Positions 26,547 to 34,627 of a DNA stretch of 64,000 nt are shown one piece after another. The DNA is from Chryseobacterium oncorhynchi (GTDB lineage Bacteria > Bacteroidota > Bacteroidia > Flavobacteriales > Weeksellaceae). The position numbers were made by a program, and so were the translations under genes. Location: positions 62,001 through 126,000 of the forward strand of contig NZ_PPEI02000001.1 of assembly GCF_002899895.1 (NCBI RefSeq). The letters are read 5' to 3'. The notes beneath the pieces were generated by a model, which saw only the letters and a list, made by a program, of their open reading frames with translations, ran no database searches and was not told the DNA's origin. Numbering within the stretch: the first letter of the stretch is position 1; each line of letters begins with the position of its first letter.

Positions 26547-26638
26547 ATTTAGAAGTAATTGAAAGGCTTTTAATTTTATTTAAGAAAAAATAAGAGTATA
26601 CCATACATATCATAGTGATATTTAAAAAGCACTTTAAA

Positions 26639-27277
26639 ATGAAAAAAAATATATATTTAATATTATTTTCTCTGTTTATTCTTTTTTCTTGTAAAAAAAA
26701 GAATAAAGTACATGGCTTTAGTTTATCTTATAGCAAGAATAATAAAGATATTGTGCTTCATTTTGAAAATAATACTTCCCATAATATTATTTTTCCTGCT
26801 CCAAATACACTTGAATTTGGTGATAAAAATTTTAAAGATTTTTCTACTCAAGGAGGAAAAGAGAAAGACTTTCCTATAAATGTATATGCAATAATAGAGA
26901 ATAATCAATCTTCTAAATTTTATCAAAAAAAATTAGATAGTATTTATAATGCTTTTTTAACTGAAATTGGTAATACTGATTTTATCGGAGATAAAAAACC
27001 TGGTGATGGCAATTCTGTATTTTACTTGAAAAAAATGGAAAAGGTGAAAGTAAAGTATAACTTAACCATCAAGCAATCTTCTCCCATACATAAATATTCT
27101 TCAAAATTTAAACAAAATTATTATCCTTATGATAAAGTATTGAAAGGAAATTATCCTGAAGCAGAATATTTAAGAAGATTTTCAAAGCTAAATTTTGCAA
27201 ATGCAAAGTTTGTAGCACAACCTACTATCGAGGATAGTTTATTTTTAAATATCTCACACAACGATGCTAATAAATAG
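26639..27277 (+). CDS. Lipoprotein, possible immunity paralogue
   Basis: About 212 residues. MKKNIYLILFSLFILFSC is a lipoprotein signal peptide with Cys after LFS, followed by a Lys run. The start at 26639 is chosen because the upstream extension (MIFKKHF) spoils the signal peptide. The segment VLHFENNTSHNIIFPAPNTLEF is similar in pattern to the immunity candidate upstream. Very AT-rich. A terminator follows at 27321. Function is unknown. Confidence 0.6.
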   Translation: MKKNIYLILFSLFILFSCKKKNKVHGFSLSYSKNNKDIVLHFENNTSHNIIFPAPNTLEFGDKNFKDFSTQGGKEKDFPINVYAIIENNQSSKFYQKKLDSIYNAFLTEIGNTDFIGDKKPGDGNSVFYLKKMEKVKVKYNLTIKQSSPIHKYSSKFKQNYYPYDKVLKGNYPEAEYLRRFSKLNFANAKFVAQPTIEDSLFLNISHNDANK

Positions 27278-27320
27278 TGATTCCTTACAATTATAAAGAT
27301 ATTTCTAGCTTAATATAGTA

Positions 27321-27350
27321 GCTCCTACAGCTCATAGTAGGAGCTTTTTC
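27321..27350 (+). terminator. Terminator of the immunity-gene cluster
   Basis: GCTCCTA / TAGGAGC stem with TTTTT; the same hairpin occurs at 29257-29287 as part of a duplicated block. Confidence 0.8.
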
Positions 27351-27400
27351 AAAATATCAAAAAAAGGGACAGGTATTTATAACCATTAAATTTAGATTAT
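27337..27400 (+). repeat. Direct repeat, copy A (terminator plus leader block)
   Basis: About 64 bp (from GTAGGAGC through ACAGGTATTTATAACC to ATTTAGATTAT) that recurs at 29273-29339. Here it forms the leader of the lipoprotein at 27399. Confidence 0.75.
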
Positions 27401-27926
27401 GAAAAAAATTGTTTTATTACCTTTTTGTCTTTTATTTATTTTTTGCTCGAATCAAATTAAATTGAATAAGGGAAAAGATATTGATATTATATTTCCTTTA
27501 AAACATATTGATACCCAATCAACAGAAGCTATAGAGGAAATTATAAAAAACAACACTAATAACACCTATATTATTGATCCTTTGGGGTTTTATGGCGAAT
27601 CTTTTGTGTTAGAAAATGGAAAAATATTAAATCCTTATTTATATTTTAGAAGTGGATATTATTCTAGAAACGATAGATCTTGCCATGAAGATTTGATTAT
27701 TTTAAAACCATTTCAAGCAATACATCATTCAATAATCTTCGATAAAAACAATCGAGCTGTTTATAGATATGCTAAATCTAATAAATATGAGCAGATTGTT
27801 AAATCTTTTCATAACAGATATAACGCAACAATTTTAGGTTGTGAATCTTATGTCAAAGAGTTGGAATCTAAAGGTTATAAGATTCTGGAAGATAGTATAG
27901 TAACTAAAATACCTTTACAACCCTAA
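27399..27926 (+). CDS. Lipoprotein, possible orphan immunity paralogue
   Basis: 175 residues starting MKKIVLLPFCLLFIFCSNQ, a lipoprotein signal with Cys at 16. The body contains EEIIKNNTNNTYIIDPLGF followed by LENGKILNPYLYF, matching the NN(S/T)-x-I-x-P/D-x-x-x-F pattern of the two proteins upstream. It sits directly behind a duplicated leader block, as if inserted as a cassette. No toxin gene is adjacent, so it may be an orphan immunity gene. Function is an inference. Confidence 0.6.
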   Translation: MKKIVLLPFCLLFIFCSNQIKLNKGKDIDIIFPLKHIDTQSTEAIEEIIKNNTNNTYIIDPLGFYGESFVLENGKILNPYLYFRSGYYSRNDRSCHEDLIILKPFQAIHHSIIFDKNNRAVYRYAKSNKYEQIVKSFHNRYNATILGCESYVKELESKGYKILEDSIVTKIPLQP

Positions 27927-28113
27927 AAATTTTTATAATAGTATTGTAAGTACATATTAAATTGAACTCTAATTATGATTTTACATTTCTTCTTTAAAGA
28001 TTCGATTAAAAATGTAGGGTTGTTAAAGGAAACTATAAAGTAATTTTAAAATAGAGGGGCAGTCCCAAAGACCAGCCTCTTTATTATTATGAATAACCAT
28101 TTAACATAATCAA

Positions 28114-28141
28114 AACAAAAGTGGGAAATCCTGCTTTTGTT
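28114..28141 (+). terminator. Hairpin flanking the Rhs remnant, copy 1
   Basis: ACAAAAGTGGG / CCTGCTTTTGT stem. A close copy lies at 28499-28527. The 27927-28110 stretch before it shows no gene. Confidence 0.5.
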
Positions 28142-28164
28142 CTATTAAAGAATGAGCTATCTAA

Positions 28165-28227
28165 AAATGGGACTGGCAGAATACATGGAGTGTAGTGTTA
28201 GGGGGAGCGACTATACGAAAAGCATAA
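28165..28227 (+). pseudogene. Remnant of a second Rhs tip (pre-toxin segment)
   Basis: Translates KWDWQNTWSVVLGGAT then IRKA-stop, matching KWNWEKTWSAVLGGAI of the tip at 24949-25878. A stop codon lies just upstream (28162-28164) and another at 28225, so only about 20 codons remain. It is a decayed relic of an earlier Rhs cassette. Confidence 0.7.
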
Positions 28228-28234
28228 GATTAAA

Positions 28235-28393
28235 ATGATGAGAAATAACTTGCTCTTTCCATTACTATACATTTTTATTACTTTTCTAATTTTACTCATG
28301 TCTGTTATTTTATTGCCCATAATCCGTATTTTTTTACGAATGTATGACCCGAACAACATAAAAAAAATAAGTAGTATTTTATTGCAAATTTAA
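28235..28393 (+). CDS. Small hydrophobic ORF (52 aa), doubtful
   Basis: ATG ATG AGA AAT AAC start, 52 codons to TAA at 28391. Residues 6-35 are almost entirely hydrophobic (LLFPLLYIFITFLILLMSVI), like a membrane helix hairpin. It directly follows the Rhs remnant, where an immunity gene would be expected, so it could be a small membrane immunity protein or a relic. No homologue is recognised. Confidence 0.35.
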   Translation: MMRNNLLFPLLYIFITFLILLMSVILLPIIRIFLRMYDPNNIKKISSILLQI

Positions 28394-28400
28394 CCCAAAG

Positions 28401-28469
28401 AATAGGTGCTCAATTTGAATTGGAATCAGGTGGTCAGTTTGCTCCGAAATCACTGGTCAATTTGACTGG
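28401..28469 (+). repeat. Three 23-bp degenerate tandem repeats (IS21-like end)
   Basis: Units begin at 28401, 28424 and 28447, each of the form AAT(C)A-GGTGnTCAnTTTGnnnnG. Spaced TGnTCAATTTG repeats are typical of the multiple terminal repeats at ends of IS21-family elements. No istA/istB gene is nearby, so this would be a leftover end. Confidence 0.5.
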
Positions 28470-28498
28470 CTTTTCCAGTAACCACTTAAATGGTCAAA

Positions 28499-28527
28499 AC
28501 AAAAGTAGGAATACTCCTACTTTTGTT
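28499..28527 (+). terminator. Hairpin flanking the Rhs remnant, copy 2
   Basis: Perfect stem ACAAAAGTAGGA / TCCTACTTTTGT with a 4-base loop, followed by a T-rich stretch, 35 bp before the beta-barrel start codon. It would insulate that gene from upstream transcripts. Confidence 0.75.
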
Positions 28528-28561
28528 TATTTATTCCAAAATTTTTATAAAAATATATTAT

Positions 28562-29161
28562 ATGAAAAAACAATTACTAAGCTTATGCGTAGTTATAGGA
28601 ACTATGTCATTCGCCCAATCCACGAAGGGACCAAGATTTGGTATTAAGGCCGGAGGTAACCTTTCAAGTATAACTGGAAGTGATTCCAAGTCAAAATTCG
28701 GATTTTATGCAGGAGCATTTGTAAATTTTCCAATTTCTGAGACATTTAGTATTCAGCCAGAGGTTGTCTACAGCCAACAGGGAACAAAGGCAAAAGATAA
28801 ATATATTTTGGGAGTTATTCCTATAAAGGATATAAAACAAATCCTCAACTATATCAATGTTCCTGTAATGGTTCAGTACAATGCCACTCCTAAATTTTAT
28901 CTGGAAGCAGGGCCAGAATTTGGAATCCTCGTAAATGCAAAGGCTGAAGAAACTTTTCTCGGTAAATCTTTTAGTAGAGATAATAAATCCTCATTAAATA
29001 CTTTTAATTTTGGGTTGGGGATTGGTCTTGGATATAAGTTTACTCCTAACATTGGAATTAACGCCCGTTATATTGCTGGCTTAACTGAAATTGTTAAAGA
29101 TGGAGAGGGAGATTCTTCAAAAAACACTAATTTCCAGCTAGGCATAAACTACTATTTTTAA
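28562..29161 (+). CDS. Outer-membrane beta-barrel protein (porin family)
   Basis: 199 residues. MKKQLLSLCVVIGTMSFAQ is a signal peptide cut after FAQ. GPRFGIKAGGNLSSI, FSIQPEVVYSQQGTKA and the C-terminal TNFQLGINYYF with terminal Phe mark an 8-strand PorT/OmpW-like barrel. The start at 28562 is used because the longer frame from 28490 runs through a terminator hairpin. Role unknown. Confidence 0.85.
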   Translation: MKKQLLSLCVVIGTMSFAQSTKGPRFGIKAGGNLSSITGSDSKSKFGFYAGAFVNFPISETFSIQPEVVYSQQGTKAKDKYILGVIPIKDIKQILNYINVPVMVQYNATPKFYLEAGPEFGILVNAKAEETFLGKSFSRDNKSSLNTFNFGLGIGLGYKFTPNIGINARYIAGLTEIVKDGEGDSSKNTNFQLGINYYF

Positions 29162-29256
29162 ACAGTAAAAAAGGGAATTAAGCATAAAATCTATTAAATT
29201 TGTAAGATGGGATGGAAAGTTCTCTTTACCTATCTATAACTAACTTTATATTTTTC

Positions 29257-29287
29257 GCTCCTATTATAAACTGTAGGAGCTTTTTTC
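29257..29287 (+). terminator. Terminator after the beta-barrel gene
   Basis: GCTCCTA / TAGGAGC stem followed by six Ts; part of the block duplicated from 27321-27400. Confidence 0.8.
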
Positions 29288-29339
29288 AAAATATCAAAAA
29301 AGGCGACAGGTATTTATATAACCATTAAATTTAAATTAT
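29273..29339 (+). repeat. Direct repeat, copy B
   Basis: Matches 27337-27400 over ~64 bp with a few differences, including the ACAGGTATTTATA and ACCATTAAATTTA parts. Unlike copy A no lipoprotein gene follows; the block runs into the terminator at 29344. Confidence 0.75.
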
Positions 29340-29343
29340 AAAA

Positions 29344-29377
29344 AAATCCTTTTTAAGATTGTTCTTAAAAAGGATTT
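29344..29377. terminator. Bidirectional terminator
   Basis: Perfect 14-bp stem AAATCCTTTTTAAG / CTTAAAAAGGATTT, 32 bp from the stop of the minus-strand oxygenase gene. Confidence 0.8.
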
Positions 29378-29408
29378 ATCATTTTGTGATTAACTTAAAG
29401 ACTACATT

Positions 29409-30506
29409 CTAAAGATGCTGAAAGTTTTTCCCTAAATGCTCTTCGATTACAAAAAAAGGATCTTCTGTAAGCGTATGGGCTCTCATATCAATAAGACTCA
29501 CCTTACTCATCATACGAAGCATGATTCTTCTTTCACAAGGATGTTCTATGCCATCAATATTTCTTACTCCTGCACGGAAAGCTGATCTTCCATGAGCACA
29601 TAAATGATTGTTGACCAGGATAACATCTCCGGCCTGGGGCGTAAAACCTGAATAAATCAAGTGTCTTGCCTCTTCCCAAAACTCTGTTAAATACTGCTGA
29701 GCTTCATCAGTTTGTTTTATACTTGAACTGAAAAGCTGTTCTGCAGCATCAAACCTCATAAACGGAAGCTTGTAATTTCCATAAAGTACAGAATCCAGTG
29801 TATCTTCTTCATTTTGTTCCGTTTCAAGATTAGCATCTTTCGGGATCTTATAAATACGATCAAAAAGAGGTCTGTAATTTTCTCCAATAGATTCGTGAGA
29901 ACGGATGGAATAAAGAGTGGAAGGAACCTGCTCTTCATTTCGGACATACATAAAGCTCAGAAAATCGGCCTGATGTTTCAAAAACGCATCCTCAGTATGT
30001 ACATAAAGATCAGTTGAAGATCCTGATCCAGTTTGCGTTTCCCTCATTTTTTCATCGGGAATAATCGCATGAATTAATCCACCTCCCTGACGTTGAGAAT
30101 AATATTGCACCGGCTTGGAGGGCAAAGCTCCATGAATAAGAGCACAAGCAAATCCATAAAGGTCAAATTTTGAATAATCGGCAGACTGCCAATTGGGTGG
30201 AGTAGATCCTATATTTTCCTGATCTATTTCCATTAATCCCTTAAAGATCAATGCTCCATATTGATTCTTAGAGAAATCGCTGGCAAAATCAGCAGCTATG
30301 TTTAGTATTCTCTCGGGTAGAAAATAAGAAGCCAGCTGATGTACGTGCCTAATAAAATCCCGATTTTCATAGTTCCCATATTTTTTCTGAAGATGTATTG
30401 CAGCATCTTTTATCATTCTCTGCTCCTGAGATGTGATCTCAATGACTGTAGGAAGCAGTTTTACCTGCGTCAAAGTGTCGTTATCTAAAATTTTTATAGA
30501 ATTCAT
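29409..30506 (-). CDS. TauD/TfdA-like Fe(II)/2-oxoglutarate oxygenase (VioC/AsnO type)
   Basis: 365 residues of the clavaminate-synthase-like superfamily. The iron facial triad is visible: VHTEDAF gives H170 and E172 (an HxE motif, as in VioC and AsnO) and NHLCAHGRSAF gives H305; R311 or the later Arg pair would bind 2-oxoglutarate. Relatives hydroxylate the beta carbon of free or carrier-bound amino acids. It is divergent from the siderophore operon, with overlapping promoter elements, so it may hydroxylate a siderophore building block. The role is inferred; the family is clear. Confidence 0.82.
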   Translation of the reverse strand: MNSIKILDNDTLTQVKLLPTVIEITSQEQRMIKDAAIHLQKKYGNYENRDFIRHVHQLASYFLPERILNIAADFASDFSKNQYGALIFKGLMEIDQENIGSTPPNWQSADYSKFDLYGFACALIHGALPSKPVQYYSQRQGGGLIHAIIPDEKMRETQTGSGSSTDLYVHTEDAFLKHQADFLSFMYVRNEEQVPSTLYSIRSHESIGENYRPLFDRIYKIPKDANLETEQNEEDTLDSVLYGNYKLPFMRFDAAEQLFSSSIKQTDEAQQYLTEFWEEARHLIYSGFTPQAGDVILVNNHLCAHGRSAFRAGVRNIDGIEHPCERRIMLRMMSKVSLIDMRAHTLTEDPFFVIEEHLGKNFQHL

Positions 30507-30516
30507 TAAAAAAAAT

Positions 30517-30607
30517 TTGGTGTTAAGTAATAATTTTTATCTTTGTTTTTAATTATTCTAAATAACAATAGCGAGTTCAAATTTATGAATAATTACTCAA
30601 CCACCAA
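30517..30607. promoter_or_regulatory. Overlapping opposed promoters of the oxygenase gene and the siderophore operon
   Basis: Plus strand: TTG at 30517-30519, 18-bp spacer, TATCTTTG at 30538-30545. Minus strand: TTG at 30607-30605, 19-bp spacer, TAAATTTG at 30585-30578. Both match the Bacteroidota consensus. The palindrome TTATTCTAAATAA (30553-30565) lies between the two -7 elements, where both transcripts should begin, so one bound repressor (a Fur-like protein would make sense) could block both. The plus transcript would have a leader of about 170 bases. Confidence 0.55.
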
Positions 30608-30720
30608 ATAAAATATATAAAAAATGTAAAATTTAAAAACTTGACAATCAATTACATATGCATATATGTATAAAAACCAAAACAATTCACGATTTAAAAA
30701 AATCACCATACAAATAATTT

Positions 30721-32247
30721 ATGAACAACAATTTAATATCCCTAGGAGAGCTCTCAAGTGTAGCCTCGCCCCACAATTCGGGGAATTTTGGGAATATTTT
30801 TCACCCTGACAATTATGATCACTATCGTAATGCTGTCAATAGTACTTTAGACCTTGTACAGGAGTTTCTTGATAGAAACAAAAAGCCATTCAGTGGCATA
30901 GAGGCTAAGGAAATGAAAAGAATGGTAGAACAAATCGACCTTAATCAAAAGCTTTCAAACTATAACGAGCTTCTTTCTGAAGTAGATGATATTTATGTAA
31001 AACATGCAACAGCATTTCACCTTCCGGAATACGTTGCCCATCTCAATTGTCCAATTGTTATTCCCGCTTTAGCAGGAGAAATTCTGGTAAGTGCTATCAA
31101 TTCTTCACAGGACACTTATGATCAAAGTGCCGGAGGAACCTTTATGGAAAGAAAACTGATCGACTGGACTGCTGGTGAGATCGGGTACAACACTAATGAA
31201 AGTGATGGTGTTTTCACAGCAGGAGGATCACAAAGCAACTTAATGGGATTGGTTATGATGCGTGACTGTTTCTCCCAGAAAAGATATAATCATAATATTA
31301 AAATGGATGGCCTGCCTCGGGAAGCAGATCGTTTCAGAATATTTGTTTCAGATAAATCTCACTTCAGTAATCTGAAAAATGCGTCAATAATGGGGCTTGG
31401 AGAGAAATCTATTATTAAAGTTCCTACTGATGATGAATTCCGTATGGATATTTCTCTGCTGAAGAAATATATCAAAAGGGAAGAACAAATGGGAAATATT
31501 CCTATCGGTATTGTAGCCACAGCCGGAACTACCGACTTTGGAAATGTAGATCCATTGGAAGACATCGCAAATATAGCAGAACATTATAGTACCTGGATGC
31601 ATGTGGATGCAGCATATGGATGTGCTTTGCTATTAAGTGAAAAATATCGCCATCTATTGAATGGGATTGAAAGAGCAGATTCAGTGACTATTGATTATCA
31701 CAAGTCATTCTTCCAACCTATCAGCAGCAGCGCTTTTATCGTTAAAAATAAAAAAGAGCTATTAATTCTTAAACACCATGCTGATTATCTGAATCCTAAA
31801 GAAATGGATGAGGAGGAAATTCCGGCTCAGATAAACAAATCTATCACACAGAGTACCAGACGATTTGACGCTCTTAAGTTATGGTTTACTTTAAGGATGA
31901 TGGGTAAGGAACAACTTGCAGAATATACAGACACTGTTATAGATCTTACAAAGGATGCAGCCTCTATGATCACTGAAGATCCTGATTTTGAACTTCTTTC
32001 AGAAACTGATCTAAGCGTTCTTGTTTTCCGATATATAAGACCTGAAATCAATGATCTGGATGCCATGAACCAATATATTAAAATGAAGCTTTTCTACAGC
32101 GGAGAAATATTGGTGGCAAGTACCAAGGTAAACGGAAATTTCTATCTGAAGTTCACATTCCTTAATCCGATAACCACTACAGAAGATATCCACAAAATCC
32201 TCACTAAAATCAAAATGCATGGAAAAGACTTTAGTACAGAAAAGTAG
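30721..32247 (+). CDS. PLP-dependent decarboxylase of the siderophore pathway (RhbB/DesA-like)
   Basis: 508-residue group II (DDC/GAD-type) decarboxylase. GGSQSNLMGL, ATAGTTDFGNVDPLEDI and HVDAAYGCALLLS are conserved; the PLP lysine is in TIDYHKSFFQP. Relatives supply the diamine for hydroxamate siderophores: 1,3-diaminopropane from 2,4-diaminobutyrate (RhbB) or cadaverine from lysine (DesA). No diaminobutyrate aminotransferase is linked here, so lysine or ornithine are alternatives. First gene of the operon; the next gene starts 29 bp before its stop. Confidence 0.87.
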   Translation: MNNNLISLGELSSVASPHNSGNFGNIFHPDNYDHYRNAVNSTLDLVQEFLDRNKKPFSGIEAKEMKRMVEQIDLNQKLSNYNELLSEVDDIYVKHATAFHLPEYVAHLNCPIVIPALAGEILVSAINSSQDTYDQSAGGTFMERKLIDWTAGEIGYNTNESDGVFTAGGSQSNLMGLVMMRDCFSQKRYNHNIKMDGLPREADRFRIFVSDKSHFSNLKNASIMGLGEKSIIKVPTDDEFRMDISLLKKYIKREEQMGNIPIGIVATAGTTDFGNVDPLEDIANIAEHYSTWMHVDAAYGCALLLSEKYRHLLNGIERADSVTIDYHKSFFQPISSSAFIVKNKKELLILKHHADYLNPKEMDEEEIPAQINKSITQSTRRFDALKLWFTLRMMGKEQLAEYTDTVIDLTKDAASMITEDPDFELLSETDLSVLVFRYIRPEINDLDAMNQYIKMKLFYSGEILVASTKVNGNFYLKFTFLNPITTTEDIHKILTKIKMHGKDFSTEK

Positions 32248-34627
32248 AACCGGAGAAAAAGCCCGGGAAATCACCTACAGGATTCTTCTGAACGGAATGC
32301 TGAGGGAGCTTGGAAACGGAAAATTCTATCAGGGAATTCCAAAGTATGATCTTCTTACAGCACAAGCTCTTAAAAAAAGTAATTATACCCTGCACCTTAG
32401 GTTTGAAATGAAGAAAAGCGGACTTTTTTTATTCGCTCCCGTTTCTTACCGTTCTGAAAGTGCATTTCACGAATATGATTTTCCTGTTTGGGCTGTAGAT
32501 CATAACAATAATAAGACGTTTGAAGTTAACATTCAAAAACTTATCGAATTGATTTACAAAGAATTTTCTGATCGATATACTGAAACAGGATTGGAAAATT
32601 TTGAGAAAAGGATTCAAAGCAGTTTAAGAAACCTTGAACTCACTACTGAAGCCTGTTTACAACAACAGAATCTTTTAAGTTATTCATTCTTAGAATCTGA
32701 ACAAATGCTTCCGGCAGGACACAATCTTCACCCTTTCACCAAATCCAGAATGGGATTTTCTGAGGAAGAACAAGTATTGTACGGTCCTGAATTCAAAAAT
32801 GGATTTCAGTTGGAGTATTTCCTTATTCATAAAGATTGTATTTCCGAAAAATCACTACCGGGGATATCTGCAAAGGAAATATTTGGGAACCTGGCTTCAA
32901 TACCTGAAAATTACGATTCTAAAACCGCAAATGATTATTATGTAGTTCCTTGCCATCCATGGGAAGCCCAATATCTACAGACGACAAAGGAATATGCAGA
33001 TCTTCTAGGTTCCGGAAAAGTGATACACCTTGGGCCATCCGGAGAAGAATTCTTTGCAACATCATCTATCAGAACCCTTTATAGTCCTAACTTCAATTGG
33101 ATGCTAAAATTCTCTCTGCACGTTCTGATGACCGGATCCGTAAGGACCAACAGTCTGAAAGATCTCAAAAGAGGGTATGCTTCTTCTATATGGTGGGAAC
33201 AGGAAAAAGCATCATTTGAAAAAGCTTTCCCAGGTTTAAAACTACTGTTAGAGCCTTCTTCTTTAAGCGTTGATTATAATGGAGAAAATATCGACAGTTT
33301 CAATATCCTGATCCGTGAAAACCCTTTTTCATCTAAAGATAAGGTTCTTCTGTTAGCAAGGCTTTGCCAGGATGAAACTACTGACAGTTCTAATTTTACT
33401 ACGCATTTCTTTAATGATGTTTCTGCTCATTTAGGAATAGAAACCGAACAAGCCATCATCAATTGGTTTAAGAACTATACCCAACTACTTATTTCTCCTC
33501 TCAACAGGTTATTTAATCAATTGGGAATGGCTCCTGAAGTTCATCAGCAAAATCTTCTTATACAACTCAATGATCAACTTCTTCCGGAAACAATCTATGT
33601 AAGAGACGGGCAGGGATATCTTTTAAGAGAAAGCTTTAAAGAAAAGTATAAACAATCTATAGAAAATTGCCCTGAAATTGAAACCCTGTTTATAAGAGAC
33701 GAACGCCTTCTGGATATTGTTTCTCATCATCTTTTGGTAAGCAATTTCAGCGCATTAATTTCGTCCATAGGCAAAACGGGACTCATTGAAGAGCAAAAGC
33801 TAATCAATATTCTTTATCAGGAATTTGAACGTGTACATCAATCTGAACCTTCAGATTTCACAAATTATGCTTTGCATCAAAGGTATTGGGCTGTAAAATC
33901 AAACCTTCAGTCAGCTGTTCTTGATGTAGATGGTGGTGTGAATGCCTCTACCATTGCTTATGCTAAAGTTCCCAATATTCTTCACAAATATTTCTTTTCA
34001 GAACAATTGATCCATCCGAAAGGGAAAGAAGTTTTCTTTAAACGTTATTTTCCGAAAGAAGATGTAACGACAGGAATGCGACCGATAGATCTTGAAAACG
34101 ATCTTGAAATGCTTCATGAGTGGTTCAACAGAGAACATGCTGTAAAAATATGGCAGATGAACTGGCCAATTGATGAGCTGGAAACCTATTACAGACTGAT
34201 GCTTCCAAGCGATGAAGCGCACAGTTATATTGTTGAAAGCAACGATGAACCAACCTGTAATATTGAGGTGTACTGGGCATGCAGAGACATTGTAGGAGAT
34301 TATTATGAAGTATTGCCTACAGATTACGGAACACACCAGTTTATAGCACCTATTGATCCTAAAAAGAAATTTGTATCCCCTTCAACACAATCTATGGTTG
34401 ACTATGTTTTTGCACAGCCACAGGTTGGGAAAATGGTAGGTGAAGGTTCTGTGGATTCTCTTGCATCTATGATGAATAAAGCTCATGTTGGGTTCAAGGT
34501 AGAAAAGGTAATTGAAATGCCTCATAAAAAAGCCAATCTTAATTTCTGCTACAGAGAATGGTATTGGGAAAAGTTTCCGCTGAACAAAGACGTACAAATC
34601 ACCACAAACATCACAAAAAATGAATAA
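32219..34627 (+). CDS. IucA/IucC siderophore synthetase fused to GNAT acyltransferase
   Basis: 802 residues. Residues ~100-590 form an NIS synthetase: GHNLHPFTKSRMGFS binds ATP, VPCHPWEAQ, SSIRTLYSPNFNWMLKFSL and NILIREN follow. From about residue 620 (MRPIDLENDLEMLHEWFN) to the end is an IucB/RhbD/AlcB-type acyltransferase. In rhizobactin 1021 these are two genes, rhbC and rhbD. The synthetase half should join an N-acyl-N-hydroxy diamine to citrate; the other half acylates the hydroxylamine. Overlaps both neighbours (29 bp and 8 bp). Confidence 0.88.
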   Translation: MEKTLVQKSRTGEKAREITYRILLNGMLRELGNGKFYQGIPKYDLLTAQALKKSNYTLHLRFEMKKSGLFLFAPVSYRSESAFHEYDFPVWAVDHNNNKTFEVNIQKLIELIYKEFSDRYTETGLENFEKRIQSSLRNLELTTEACLQQQNLLSYSFLESEQMLPAGHNLHPFTKSRMGFSEEEQVLYGPEFKNGFQLEYFLIHKDCISEKSLPGISAKEIFGNLASIPENYDSKTANDYYVVPCHPWEAQYLQTTKEYADLLGSGKVIHLGPSGEEFFATSSIRTLYSPNFNWMLKFSLHVLMTGSVRTNSLKDLKRGYASSIWWEQEKASFEKAFPGLKLLLEPSSLSVDYNGENIDSFNILIRENPFSSKDKVLLLARLCQDETTDSSNFTTHFFNDVSAHLGIETEQAIINWFKNYTQLLISPLNRLFNQLGMAPEVHQQNLLIQLNDQLLPETIYVRDGQGYLLRESFKEKYKQSIENCPEIETLFIRDERLLDIVSHHLLVSNFSALISSIGKTGLIEEQKLINILYQEFERVHQSEPSDFTNYALHQRYWAVKSNLQSAVLDVDGGVNASTIAYAKVPNILHKYFFSEQLIHPKGKEVFFKRYFPKEDVTTGMRPIDLENDLEMLHEWFNREHAVKIWQMNWPIDELETYYRLMLPSDEAHSYIVESNDEPTCNIEVYWACRDIVGDYYEVLPTDYGTHQFIAPIDPKKKFVSPSTQSMVDYVFAQPQVGKMVGEGSVDSLASMMNKAHVGFKVEKVIEMPHKKANLNFCYREWYWEKFPLNKDVQITTNITKNE

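Noticed and set aside
28420-28647. Plus-strand frame of 75 codons before the beta-barrel gene
   Set aside because: Runs through the 23-bp tandem array and a terminator hairpin and overlaps the signal peptide of the real gene in another frame.
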